DNA of 64,000 nucleotides from Pelodera strongyloides (Eukaryota; Nematoda; Chromadorea; Rhabditida; Rhabditidae), in the NCBI GenBank assembly GCA_036852015.1, contig JAANDG010000242.1, positions 1 through 64,000 on the forward strand. Reading direction: 5' to 3'. Every line of letters starts with the position of its first letter. Positions within the stretch are counted from its first letter, which is position 1. Under the pieces are notes generated by a model that was given only the letters and a program-made list of their open reading frames with translations, did not search any database and was not told where the DNA came from. This document shows positions 11,801-23,400 of this stretch, one piece after another. The position numbers were made by a program, and so were the translations under genes.

Positions 11801-13717
11801 ACTCAGGGCGCAATGTTGTTTATAAAACCAAACGGTAACTATAACAATACGATAAAGTACCCTACGAAACAACGAAACATAAAATCTGATAAGGAAAAAT
11901 TTCAACTCAGAAATTGGGAATGAAAAAAGCCCACCTTCTTGATTCCGATCACTTTATTGTGTGGATCATCCGCCTGGGCGTAGATCAACGTCATCACATT
12001 ATTCTTATTCTCCTTACGACGAGCTCTTCAAGTAAACACTAATTATTAAACAACCCACATGTTCTACTGCTGTGGCCGTATACACGAACGCCGGGAGCTT
12101 CCCTGTGGGAGGTGAGAGAAAGCGAGGGATCACGCGAACCAGTGACACGTAGAGAGACAAATAATCCCACCCCAAGGGAGGATCCCGGTGTTCGTGCATA
12201 CGGCCACTGGTGCAAGGCCAACTCGATGCAAATTATAAGATTAGGCATTAAAACACACAAACACGGTCTGTCGTAATTACAGTATGTAACCACTGTAACC
12301 AGCCCCATCCCTGTACTCCTACACGCGGAAAATCACGACACAAGTAGCATCCAACATTACAGAAAATAGCCATTCATACCCACCTGAAACGGTCAATCTG
12401 CGTTCTGAGAGTGCTGTTCGTAAACGATGCTGGGTTAGCCAAGAAGAGGAAGTCCGTCTAAAGTAGAGGACAATTTGCCGTTCACCCCTCTTCAGTAATC
12501 CATCTATCTCGTCCACTGGTTATCCTTACCCCTGATCCACGATCACTAACAACATAATATAAAACTTGTTCAAGCAAATGGGAAAGGTACCTTTCGCACA
12601 CAAAAAGCTGAGGGAAAAAAAGACCACAATCGAAATTCGAAATGTTTCACCATATTTTCAAAAATGTCAAGCAAACTAGCAGGGTCATTCGAACTGCACC
12701 ACTTATTGTTTTGTGATCACCTTGGCACGCTACGCTTAATCTTATTGCCAATGTACAGAAATTTGCATATAATAACGGAAATAAGGATATTCAACGCTTC
12801 ACAAACCAAACCGATCGAATACCTACCGACAACAACGCTCGCTTATCCAGATCTCGTACCGCGTCACCCACAGACATCGCATTCTTGCATCCAACAAGCA
12901 AAAACGAGTCAAAACTGAGGCGCCATCGTCTAAAGCTTCTAATATTTGTGCGTAGTTCTACTTTTATACAGATGAGTCCATAAGCCTACCGTACATTGCA
13001 TTTACATAAAGCCAACCATAGATAATTTTCGTACGTAGTTGATCCCTTATATTATGACATTGATGGGAAGCATGCATAACACAATTTTAAGAGTCGCGTG
13101 GGCTATTCTCAACTCACAACTAATAACTACGGTACCTTTCCACACCTTGTAGGGGCTCGAGGTTCTGCTCGGTGACCAGGATCACCACCTTCTTGATCTC
13201 GGTACGCAGGATCCAGTCAAGCGTGTAGTCGATGATTGGCACATTGCACACATGTTGAAGGCACTGAAGAGAAAGGTATACAATCTACAGTACAGTAGTA
13301 CATCTACAGTCTTCATACAGTACATAGTAAATATGTTTCGGTATGCACCGGGTCTAGATATCAATTAACTGCATCCAACCCAACAAGACCGTGACAGTGA
13401 TTTCTTGCGCCAATCATTACAAATCTACATTACATTACGTTGCAATCTGAATGCCGAAAGTCATAGCCATACCGGACAACAGCAGGAGGTAGCTTTGCGC
13501 AAATTCTCACTAACCAAACTGTAAGCGCGGTTACCATCATGAATCGATACTGTAGCTATAACACAACTACCGTATCTCCTAGCCCAAAACCCACCCATGG
13601 TCCCTTGAGAGGTGTGAAGCGCTTATCAAACGAGTCGGCCACTATGACAGCGGTGAGCGAATGATCGTCTTCCTTCTTTTGGATCGAATCCTTGGCCACA
13701 TATTTCTTGGGAGGCAT
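5870..13717 (-). CDS. EIF2B5: Translation initiation factor eIF2B, epsilon (catalytic) subunit
   Basis: Catalytic subunit of the decameric GDP-GTP exchange factor that recycles eIF2 in the cytoplasm. About 20 exons can be read. The start ATG (13717) follows a TTTCCAG acceptor and opens [14 protein letters not shown] nucleotidyltransferase-like region follows: [58 protein letters not shown]. Left-handed beta-helix repeats lie near 9400-9950 ([38 protein letters not shown]). An acidic linker is near 8340-8410. The C-terminal W2/HEAT domain spans about 7970-5870: [49 protein letters not shown]. The tail ends EEESDEE then TGA. Domain order and length fit the family and no break is seen. Its start is 485 bases downstream of the NUDT9-like stop on the same strand. 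Confidence 0.95.
6083..6443 (+). other. GC-richer insert in an eIF2B-epsilon intron, possible transposase relic
   Basis: An intronic patch of higher GC than its flanks. From 6156 it has an open frame beginning [20 protein letters not shown]. Its layout resembles the short helix-turn-helix start of Tc1/mariner transposases (small basic start, then a charged helix), but the rest of the frame shows no transposase motif. It may equally be an unclassified repeat. Confidence 0.25.
9955..10130. mobile_element. TTAA-type MITE, CCGGCCGGTTTTTGAAAC family, copy 1
   Basis: Inverted ends: CACCGGTCGGTTTTTGAAAC on the left and GTTTCAAAAACCGGCTG...CGCTTCAA on the right. The AT-rich core holds TTCTTATGCAGCTTATGCA-like and TTAGAATAAAAAA-like words shared with the copies at 19976, 20735, 24129 and 32762. 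It lies in an intron of eIF2B-epsilon. Confidence 0.7.
12080..12205. mobile_element. Short inverted-repeat element in an eIF2B-epsilon intron
   Basis: Ends GGCCGTATACACGAACGCCG and, inverted, CGGTGTTCGTGCATACGGCC. The terminal GGCCGTAT.CAC word resembles the GAGGCCGTATTCACCA family found elsewhere in the window (29105, 35189, 40323, 43996), so it may be a diverged relative. Confidence 0.5.
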
Positions 13718-14202
13718 TCTGGAAATGGTTCTGATATAAACTATTATAAAAATTGTAAGATCAAATCAACCGACAACGCTTACAAATGTGAAAGTAAAGT
13801 CGAAAAGATACCGTAACAACAAGAGTAAAATATTAGAAGTTACAGCACAACTCACTAAGTATCACAAAGAAGAAGAACTATAACTATAGCGTACAAATCT
13901 ATCAAAAAATATTCCAATGCGGTCAAACGCATCGTGATCCTCACTGAACAATTTCATTTTGAAAATATTTTATACAAATCAAACCAAGTGCAAACTGTGG
14001 TGGATAACATACATAACGAATTAATAAGTGTAACAAAAGCGAACCATATATACACGGGTATGCCACTGGATCACCGTCCCACAACTACACTACCATAAGC
14101 AAATACAATCAACATTCAGGGTGCATTTATGATGGCCGAAAGAACTACAGGTGCAAACTGCAATAATCCTTGAGACGTCCTAAATTCACCCTCAAAAACC
14201 CC
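13718..14202. other. Spacer between the NUDT9-like gene and eIF2B-epsilon
   Basis: 485 bases between two minus-strand genes. It ends in TTTCCAG directly before the eIF2B-epsilon start, a suitable trans-splice acceptor. The size and orientation would allow an operon, but only RNA data can show it. Confidence 0.4.
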
Positions 14203-17200
14203 CTACGCTTGAACCTGAGGGTGTACTTCTCGTAGAAGTTCAATAAATTGTTCGTGTGAGGCATAGAGTGGCTCGTTTGTATAGGCATCGACCCATCTCG
14301 CTGACACAGCATCACTTCCTGCCTAAAAAGGAAGAATTTGCGGTTTACGCCCAAGACCGCCATAGAAAACGGCCAGGGAATACGGCAAAAAAAGTATGAG
14401 CAAGTATCCTCTAGTAGACACATTGAAACATTTCACACATCATTCGTAATAATCACTATTTTCCATGGACAAATACACTTTCCTTCCACTATACCGTAGT
14501 CACATGATAACAACAAATGATAATAGGAAACTAAGTTGCAACAAATGAAGTGAAAACAATAGAACAAACAGCACAAACCTCTAATTCAACATTTTCCAGT
14601 AGTCCGTTCTCATCGTGAAAGTTCATTACCACCGTCTCCATCCATGAATTGTCAGTGTTACGCGGGTCGTCCACGTATCCCTAGAATCAGCAATTACGAC
14701 AAAATCCTCTTGATCTTTAGCAGGGCTGGAGGAACCCCAATGAGAACGAAAAGGAAACAGAACGTAGGTCACGAAAGATGTAGGTCGCATTTAATCGTCA
14801 TGAAGTTCGGAGAGAGAGAGAGAGAGAGCGAGAGAGCGAGCGAGGAGACTACGGGTCTCCTAGTCCGAAAAACACAAGTTCTAAGCAATCGACGTTCCCA
14901 CCTTGTACAATTCTCTTCCCTTATTCCATAGTGGGTCCAGCTCCTTTGGATCCTTGCCATTCAGCGTTTCTTCAGAAAATTCCCTTCGAAGTGTGGCGGA
15001 AACAGTCTCTCCCGGATCTACCATACCACCAGGAATCGCCCACTCTCCTAAACTTATAATAATAATATATAACAACGCATAACGGACTCTGGCTATAGCC
15101 GCGTTCGAGTTGGGAAAAGTTGTGGAATTCCGGAATTCCACCGTTCGAGATGGGACACCGGAAACGTAAATGTTTTTCCGCTATTTAACCCCAACCGTCG
15201 GGGTCAAGCGTCATTTTTGGCTCCTGCAGTGGTCAAAAATATAATCCCACAACGATTCCACTACGGTATTTTTGCTTTTGCACGCACGTTTTTCCGTCCA
15301 ACTCGAACGGTGGAATTCCGGAATTCCACCAACTTTTCCCCAACTCGAACGCGGCTTATCAAACTACCAGACGCGACCCCGCACCCATATACGACTGAAA
15401 CGAGGGGGGAAGCAAAGGCGGATAGAAGCATGATCACGTTGAAGGACCAGTTTGTGTTCTCCTGTCCTAGACTAGGTAGAAACAAAGGAAGGGAAAACGA
15501 AGGCGCAACCAACCCGTATCGCCTCGTTTGATGGCCACAAACTGTAGTCGGCCGTCCTTTATTCTAGTCACTACGGGATCAGCAGCATGGTTAGGGCCCC
15601 ACCTGTAATAAAAACTACTAAATCGAATTCAAAGGAAAAAGGGATGTGGGGGGCCCTCAACAACTCCCAGAATGTCATATTTAAAGCGGTATGACCCGTG
15701 GTTTGTGAAGCGTAAGCTGCATAATTAATAAAGCGCTCGGCAACGAAGGATATAGAAAGTTGCACATAATACAGAAGAACGTAGTATCCTTCATGCCATT
15801 CGAAACCACGTGCCATATCGCTTTCAATTCTTAAATTCTTGCTCACCTCCCCAAAACACCTCGTCCGCGGAGTCCGGTCCTACCCATAGGATTTAACGGA
15901 CGGCCATCCGAATCAAACGAGTAATCCCTGAACAAAGATTACTTTTACTCACTAACTATACCAATGGTAGTGCAGTGGGTAGCACAACAAATAAACCAGC
16001 TACGGACTTTCAGAGCAACTCCGGTGACTAATTGCGTTGCACGCCCAGAGAAACTATGCTAAATCCAATCTGACGAAATATTCCAAGGGCATGGAATAAC
16101 AAAAAAGCATACATAAAGAAAAAACCATTACAAGATAAAAATTTGACTATGCCGGAAAGATTTCCAAACAATAACTCACTTACACGACATGCGACTTCCT
16201 ATTCACCTTCCCGTCTACAGTATTCCACTTGAATCCGATTGGGTCTCCGTCGGCCCACGGCTTCCCATTCGTGGAGGGATCAGTGTAGTCGGGTGGACTG
16301 GAAAGATGTCTAGGTAGGATTAGCCGAATCGAACCATCCAACGTGCTGGGGGAAAAACAATGAAGAGAGAGAGGGGGAGCGAGAGAGAGAGAAAGAGAGA
16401 GGGAGCGAGAGAGAGAGAGACAGATATAGGAAAAGCTAGAGTACGGAGTAACAACTTCTAACAATAAGAAGTACACTACCTACACACCTGCGATACGCAA
16501 GTGTTTCAAACCGCGCTCATACAAGCTTCACAATCAATTTGAATATATCTTTCATCTCGAAGCAGGTTAAAGGGAATATGTAAGCCCTTTTTGAAGTTAA
16601 GCTGTGTCGATAGAATGTGTGTTGCCCATTAAGGAAACAATAACAAAAGTTGTCTACAATTACCCACTTAATAGAAAATCAAATACAAAGCTCGCCTTTT
16701 CCATAGTAAACGCTAATTCGGAACCCTTGCATAAATTTGGGTCTGATTGAATACATTTCAGTTTAAATCGGCAAATAGCAAGATTCAAGATGCAGCGCAT
16801 TCCAATTTCGTATTTACATATTCAGTCGCCTATTTAAATTAACGTCTGGTATGGAAACGCTAGTTTCGCTTTTTTTTGCTCATTTTGAGTGCCTACATAT
16901 TCGCTTTAAGAACCAACACTACCTACACACCTGTACTCCGGAAACTCCTTCGACCATTTCACCTTGTCGTCCGGTACATCGACACGGAAAACGTTTGTTG
17001 AGCGTGAGTACGGTACACCTAAATGAGGTACTATGTTACAGTATGGCAGCTTGAGAGAAACCAACGTTTTGTGCTTTCATTCTTACACATCACAATATTT
17101 GTGTTCCCATTAACGTGGTATCGGCACCGTGACAATAGAAACATTTATACGAATAAAAAATAATTATTCAGAGTTTTGGCTTGCAATATTAATAACAGGG

Positions 17201-17339
17201 AAACTTCACAATGATCCACGGATGTTACTCAAGCCTCGTCCAGCTATTTTCTTCATGTTCGTTAGAAAACAATATGTATTAAAGTAAAGGAATAAAACAA
17301 CTCACCAGTTTCTCTGCACTTCTTGTGGATGAACGACAT
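14203..17339 (-). CDS. NUDT9: NUDT9-like ADP-ribose pyrophosphatase (Nudix hydrolase)
   Basis: Hydrolyses ADP-ribose to AMP and ribose-5-phosphate in the known family. Eight exons with matching phases can be read. Exon 1 (ATG 17339) gives [12 protein letters not shown]. Then come [20 protein letters not shown] (about 17010-16934), [18 protein letters not shown] (about 16310-16196), [20 protein letters not shown] (about 15926-15848) and [15 protein letters not shown] (about 15601-15520). The Nudix box [20 protein letters not shown] (about 15030) keeps the catalytic REFxEE glutamates. [16 protein letters not shown] and a C-terminal [20 protein letters not shown] end at TAG 14203. [19 protein letters not shown] and GMVDPGE are hallmarks of NUDT9 rather than other Nudix enzymes. 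There is no clear mitochondrial presequence. Introns hold a foldback MITE (15098-15355), a GA run and a second MITE beside a duplicated splice donor. Confidence 0.93.
15098..15355. mobile_element. Foldback MITE in a NUDT9-like intron
   Basis: Ends GCCGCGTTCGAGTTGGG and, inverted, CCCAACTCGAACGCGGC. An inner repeated word TGGAATTCCGGAATTCCA stands near both ends. It shares the TTCGAGTTGG core with the elements at 26999 and 57210 but has different flanking sequence and length. Confidence 0.65.
16363..16430. repeat. GA microsatellite in a NUDT9-like intron
   Basis: An interrupted GAGAGA run on the plus strand. Similar GA/CT runs occur at 14811-14842, 31708-31731, 36109-36236, 39306-39337, 46613-46625 and 47843-47902, all in introns or spacers. 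Confidence 0.85.
16473..16933. repeat. 18-bp direct repeat of a splice donor flanking a 425-bp insert
   Basis: ACACTACCTACACACCTG occurs at 16473-16490 and again, identical, at 16916-16933. On the coding (minus) strand the right copy is the real donor (CAG then GTGTGTAGG) after the exon ending KEFPEYR. The left copy therefore repeats a donor inside the intron. Between them are 76 unassigned bases and a complete MITE (16567-16909). Confidence 0.75.
16567..16909. mobile_element. TTAA-type MITE, AGGGAATATGTA family, complete copy
   Basis: Starts TTAAAGGGAATATGTAAGC and ends GCCTACATATTCGCTTTAA, 343 bases, TTAA at both ends. It is the uninterrupted relative of the element at 856-5234, in inverse orientation, and fixes the borders of the LINE inserted there. 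There is no coding capacity. Confidence 0.8.
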
Positions 17340-17866
17340 GGCTCGCTTGCAAAGTAGATGGCTCCACACAGACATGCAAGCCAAATAACAGCTGAAGGTA
17401 AACGGGAGACTATCACGCAATGCCTAAATACAGTAAAGGTTAAGGAATAAGTACATAAGTAGTCCCACGAGCCGTAATCAATTTTCCTTGGTATATAAAC
17501 ACGAAAAACACTATTCGAAAAAATAAACACTTCATCTTTGACAATATCGTTGCCATGCACAACACAAATTAACCGAATACATATGGGTTACGATAAAGTA
17601 CTGTAATACACAACAGCAACATTCCAAATAGCGTCACAGAATGTTAATAATCCTTTATTGTCATAAGCATAATCACCAGGTAATAAGGCAGATGAATAGA
17701 TTCACAGGAAAATAACCGTAATTCACATACAAACTCTGAATAAGGTCGTCACAAAGTAACATGCAAAGCTGTCAAACTTCACAGGGATTAGCATTAGAAG
17801 TTAGGAAAAAAACGCACTTAAAAATCTTACCTATAATGTCACAATTAACAATCATAATTAATGTTC

Positions 17867-18037
17867 TTAAAGCGAAATGCTAGCCTCTTTGGAAAATTTG
17901 CATATGATAAGCAAATCCTGTGTATCCTATGCTAATTTTGTACGATCGTCCACGGCAATCGTAAAAAATTAGCATAGGATACATAGGATTTGCTTATCAT
18001 ATGCAAATTTTCCAAAAGGGCTAGCATTTCGCTTTAA
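17867..18037. mobile_element. Near-perfect palindromic TTAA MITE
   Basis: 171 bases starting TTAAAGCGAAATGCTAGCC and ending GGCTAGCATTTCGCTTTAA. The arms match over about 70 bases, including the inner TAGCATAGGATACA-like and GATAAGCAAAT-like words. The loop is short. The ends match the terminal TTAAAGCGAAAT of the CCGGCCGG family, so both may be mobilised by the same TTAA-specific transposase. Confidence 0.8.
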
Positions 18038-18715
18038 TGTTTTCAAGTGATTAGGTTCTCAATGGAATTGTACATGACGAGAGCTCCACAAAATTCCTGT
18101 CAATCTTATTATATAAAGTTGGGAGCTTTGTTTGTTTGTTTGTGCGTTTGTTTGAGTGTACGTTTGGATGATGTGCGTTACGCTCAGGTTGTAGGATTGG
18201 TTCAGTAGTTCACGTTCCCGTGCACTGAGCCATCTCACTTCCCGAGCGCCCCTCTCACAAACGTCCAAAAAAGGCTGCATATGTGGAATATGTGTGGTGT
18301 ATCGTTCGGGCGCGGTGGCGCGCAGCTCATATTAGGAAACAAAGAACACTCACAACTCAAAGAACTACCAAATCACAATCCTTGACAACTTTTTATGAAA
18401 TACTTTTTTGTAATCACTTCGTAGTCTAATTTTTCATTTACCCATTTTACAAAGATTTAGTCGACATATTTTGCAACAAAGCAATGAGTAATTCTATGCA
18501 CATTTCCCTTATTTCCCATGAAACGAGCGTCCAATCTTGAGCGATGTTTCGGTCGAACGAAAGAACATTCAAAAGAATTTCTTAACTTCGCGTAGTTTTT
18601 GCTTTAGTATGGATAATAAACGGTATCACCTGTAACGTTCGACGACATTCTTTAGTTTAATACAGTCTGTGACATCTGTGAGATCTGCGACAATTTTCGA
18701 TTTTTCCTGCTTTAT

Positions 18716-19905
18716 AGAGTCCAACCATTTGCAGACAATTTAGAAGGAATATATTCAACGTTTTATAAATGGGCACAATAAAACTAACAATAAGTTCTAT
18801 CCCCATGTTTGATATTGGTATAGGTTTAAAAAAAGGAAAAATGAGGATACTGAAGCCACTGAAAAATTTGCTCCTAACTTATATAGCCCAGCGGAAAATT
18901 GCGGCGTATCAGCCACGCGCTTATTCCTCTGCTATTGTGCTTTGGAAATTTTTTCGACGTTTTAAGAGTCCAACCATTTGCAGACAATTTAGGAGGAATA
19001 TAATCAGTTTTCTAAATGGTCACACTAACACTAATAATTTCTATCCCCATGTTTGATATTGGTATAAGTTTAAAAAAAGGAAAAATAAGGATACGGAAAC
19101 CAGTTCCTTAACAAAAATGTTTGCTCCTAACTTATATAGCCCAGCGAAACATTGCGGCGTATCAGCCACACGCCTATTCCTCTGCTTTTGTGCTTTGGAA
19201 ATTTTTTCGACGTTTTAAGAGTCCAACCATTTGCAGACAATTAGGAGGTATATAATCAGTTTTATAAATGGGCACACTAAAACTAACAATTTCTATCCCC
19301 ATGTTTGATATTGCTATAAGTGGAAAAAAATAAGGAGATTGAAACCCTTTTCTCCACAGTTAAGTTTCCTCCTAACTTATATAGCCCAGAGGAACATTGC
19401 GGCGTATCAGCCACCGCTTATTCCTCTGCTTTCGGCTTGGAAATTTTTTCGACGTTTTAAGAGTCCAACCATTTGCAGACAATTTAGGAGGAATATAATC
19501 AAAGTTTTATAACTGGGCACACTAAAACTAACAATAAGTTCTAACCCAATGTTTGATATTGGTATATAATATGTTTAAAAAGAAGAAAAATAAGGATACT
19601 GAAACCATTTTCTTCACTCAAATTTTTGCTCCTAACTTATATAGCCCAGCGAAACATTGCGGCGTATCAGCCAGATGCTTATTCCTGCTTAGGAAATTTT
19701 TTCGACGTTTTAGAGTCCTACCATAGACAATTTAGGGGGAATATAATCAAAGTTTTACAAATGGGCACACTAAAACTAAGTTCTAACCCCGTGGTTGATA
19801 TTGGTATAGGTTTCAAAAAGAAAAATAACGAGACTGAAAGCATTCCCTTCGGAGAAATATTTGCTCCTAACTTATACAGCTCAGCGAAATATTGCGGCGT
19901 ATGAG
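18716..19905. repeat. Tandem array of about 4.8 units of 242-253 bp
   Basis: The word AGAGTCCAACCATTTGCAGAC or a close variant recurs at 18716, 18965, 19218, 19460 and 19712, giving periods of 249, 253, 242 and 252. Each unit also has CCCATGTTTGATATTGGTAT, CTCCTAACTTATATAGCCCA and ATTGCGGCGTATCAGCCA. Units differ by small indels and substitutions, so the array is not very recent. It lies between two genes. Confidence 0.9.
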
Positions 19906-19975
19906 CCATAGATTGGAAAGCCGCCTCAGGCGGCGGTAGCCGACTGGTAGTCAATAAAGAGGTTAAAGCTAAATC

Positions 19976-20145
19976 CTAAATACCAACCAGTTTTTGGAAG
20001 CACACCGATTACTACACAGTATTCTTATGCAGCTTATGCAAATGAACGTGAATTAGAATAAAAAAATCGAGCAACAGTCGGGCAGATTTGCATAAATACA
20101 CAAGAATTCAGCTGTCCTGGAAAACCGGCCGGAATTTCGCTTTAA
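19976..20145. mobile_element. TTAA-type MITE, CCGGCCGG family, copy 2
   Basis: Left end ACCAACCAGTTTTTGGAAGC; right end AAAACCGGCCGGAATTTCGC then TTTAA. Core words match copies 1 and 3. It directly follows the tandem array and lies downstream of PIN gene A. Confidence 0.7.
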
Positions 20146-20481
20146 AAATAACTGTTAGTTTGAAGAACGAAAAGACAAGATAATTCTCAAATTCTAGTAT
20201 ATACATTTCATATATAGAAAGATTTGAATTCACAACCTGAGAAAGGGAACAAACTAAGCAAACTACTAGCCTATTGCATCATGCCAATCGCAAAAACTAT
20301 AACCGCACTTCAAAGAAGACGAGAGACAATACAAACACACGAGACACCGACAAACAAACAATGATAGGGATAGCCACTGTACGCAAACGAATAAATTAAA
20401 TGATATATGTAGACAACATGTACAAAATTAACCTATGCCAAACGAATAGTTAGCACGGGTAAGCTATATTCTTAATTCAAT

Positions 20482-23400
20482 TCACACCGGAAACTGTTCC
20501 ACTAAGTTTGGAAGATTCGAGATATCCCTGACTCTGCTCAAAACGAACCAGCTATTTTCGCCGAACACCGCCGATACGTTGCTGACCTAAAAGAAATTCA
20601 GGATGAACTCTTTTAAAGTTAATTAAAACTAATTTTCAATTAATTGATTGACTGTGTGTACAAATTAATGAATTACGTTATTCATCTCCGCCTACCAAGA
20701 AATCGAACAAACTACAAAAACGCTACATTTCAACTTAAGGCGAAATACCGGCCGGTTTTTGAAACGCATCGTGAACAACTGAATTCTTACATATTTATGC
20801 AAATTTGCTCGAATTTAGCTCGATTTTTTATTCTAATTTATGCTCATTTGCATATGCAGCATAAGAACACTGGTCTACCCGAAGTGTTTCAAAAACCGGC
20901 CGGTGTTTCGCTTCAAACAAAACTCCCACCCTCGGTCCCTTTCGTCCTCCATTACTCAAGAACCTCGCTGCCTTCACCACTTTGTTCCAAAAGGTGTGAA
21001 AGGTCTGCATATGATTGGAGCGGGCCATCAAATTCCGAGCAGCTTCAATTAGCTTGTACCTATGCATTCGGGCGTCTCGCTTGTGGTGTCGAGACCACTG
21101 GGGACGAGGGTAACTAAATCAGAGAAACATTCAAATGCAATATAGTTTCATTAGTACCAAAACTATAAATAGAAATATACTTAGATGTGCTTACTACATC
21201 CGGATCCGTTCACTACACAGTGTGACGGACAGTCACTAAACTAACCAGTCCAGCACCCTTTACATCGACGTTTCTTTGGCGCGCGTCAATCAAAGCTACT
21301 GTGCTACCCAACGACAATCAAGGATCAAAATGTGATCAACGAGGAAGAAAGGAAGAAAAAAAACCGTACAATACTTACTAAACAGCCGACTGAAGTCCGT
21401 GCACTGTCGTGTTAATGATACCATTGAATACAATCAAATCTGAAGTAGCGTCCGGCGCCATACTCGCCTGAGAATATAAAGTAACAAAGTTTACAGCACC
21501 GCAAGAAGGTACACAGCACAGTTTGAGGGGACAAATAATATGTCTTATTAGAAGCTCCTAATTAGCTAAGTGCCAGAGTCACAGGTCCAGAACTTACGCT
21601 TGGCTGGGGCAGCGACGGTGAACCCGAAGTCTGCATCCCAGAACCGGGCACAGCGTTCATTGCGGCAACATTTGAAGGCGGTGGTGCAACACCAAATGCA
21701 GAAGAATTGTCGCACTAAACTTGAAACGTAAAACACCAAAGAATCACAAGAGCGAATCCAAGTATCTGAAGTACTGCGTTCTCAGGCGCGCAGCGCGGAA
21801 ATGCGTAACAGCGTCCGCGAAAAAATATGGCTTTTTAACATGTGGACGTAGAAAATAAGTCTCTCTGTGTCTCGAATTTTTCAATGCAAATTTTCTATCT
21901 TTTCCCGCGGACGCGGCTACGCAGTGCACCATGAATCTGAAACTGTATGTCGTTCTAAGCACTTCAAAAGATTTCGGTGCGTCTTTCTCATTTTTTTTAA
22001 ACAAACCCCCGGCGCACTCCAAAATTCATCAACGCAAACGGTTCCTTAGAACTCAAGCATACGTAACTTTTCCATAACGGCTTGAGACTGCTTACCCCTC
22101 GTGCTGGAATGGGAAACTGCTGAGAAGGTTTCATGTTGAACACAACCCTGGGTGATTGTAACGGAGCAGCCTGCACATTCCCGTTTCCTGGTAAATCAGG
22201 GTCGGGCATCACAAACAAAGATTTCGAAATAGATGGTAGTCGTTCTAAAAGACAATACACAAATGTACGTAGAACAGAAATAGAATTCATAGCCGTACTA
22301 CCTACCACACACAGTACTTCTTCCTTCCTACACCTCCGTATCTTAGTGAAGAAGAACTACATACTCTCAATCAGTGTTAAAAGATATTTTAAGTGATCTA
22401 TAAATGTTATAAATGTTTATTAGACTCTTAGACATTCGACTATAAAATTAACTATTAGATCTATGAAACTGTGAACGTGTGAACCAGAGGCAGGGCAACT
22501 GCATGTATTACATGCGAATTCGTTGCACTCCTTTGACATTCAGCCTAAGCTTCAAACTTCAAACAATCACACCCCACCTCTTTCCTCTCGCCTCGGTCGC
22601 GGTCTCGAGTCCGGCACCCTCATACGGATAAAAGCCGCCGGAACTCCCGAACAACAATCCACAACTGCTTGGCGGATGCTTGACCCTATAAAGGACAACA
22701 TTTCCAGGAATTGGTTTCAGTCAAATATACCCAAATGGGGAAGACTTACTTACAAACATAACTCTTTTGAAACTTCGTCACAAGGGGTTTCCAGTGAAAC
22801 TCCGCGTTACCGCAGCGCACCAAGCACCAAGAGATTCCGCCACAGGGACGGCACACGGCACACCCTAGAGGGGTTCGCCGCGACCCTGTGGCGGACCCTT
22901 TTTTGCACGACTATGACGCCGAGTTCCACGTTGTGTTTGTTAGGAGGAAGCATCTTACGATGCAATTGGTTTCGGTGCTTACATCGCCTGTTGCTCAATG
23001 ATTTAGCGAAAAAGTAATATCATTCAGAAAAAGTCAAGACTCACCCCATTCCTCCCACATACACTCGACAGTAGACGATGATGACTCCTTTGACGGGGTA
23101 ATTGGTTTCTGAGGGCACAATCGATTGATCCGATCGATTAGAGACTGGAATTTCAATGAGATCTTTAGATGTCAACGAGATGCATAACGTATGTTGGTTT
23201 TGGTATTTGATCGGTATCCATACCATGTAATATCTGTACTTTATTCATGATTATATATGAATTTATAACACAAAAACGATTCAACAACGAGAGAAGGTGC
23301 ATAACTTGTGTTGGTATTACACTAGAGAGATTTTACGGAAATAAATGTATCGTCTACTTCTTCCGGAGGTTTGTTATCGGTTTACAGAAGCTACAATAAA

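Larger units (their letters stand above)
17340..20481. other. Repeat-rich spacer between PIN gene A and the NUDT9-like gene
   Basis: No gene recognised. It contains a palindromic MITE (17867-18037), a tandem array of about 250-bp units (18716-19905) and a CCGGCCGG-family MITE (19976-20145). Open frames inside the tandem array are repeats of the same short frame and are not supported as a gene. Confidence 0.6.

Noticed and set aside
18769..19904. Small protein-coding genes reading LTYIAQR-IAAYQP
   Set aside because: The same frame recurs in each unit of the tandem array and is broken by indels; it is a by-product of the repeat.
22523..23017. A plus-strand gene of 164 residues
   Set aside because: It overlaps in antisense an exon of PIN gene A (about 22572-22690) that joins in phase, and includes a GC-rich hairpin.
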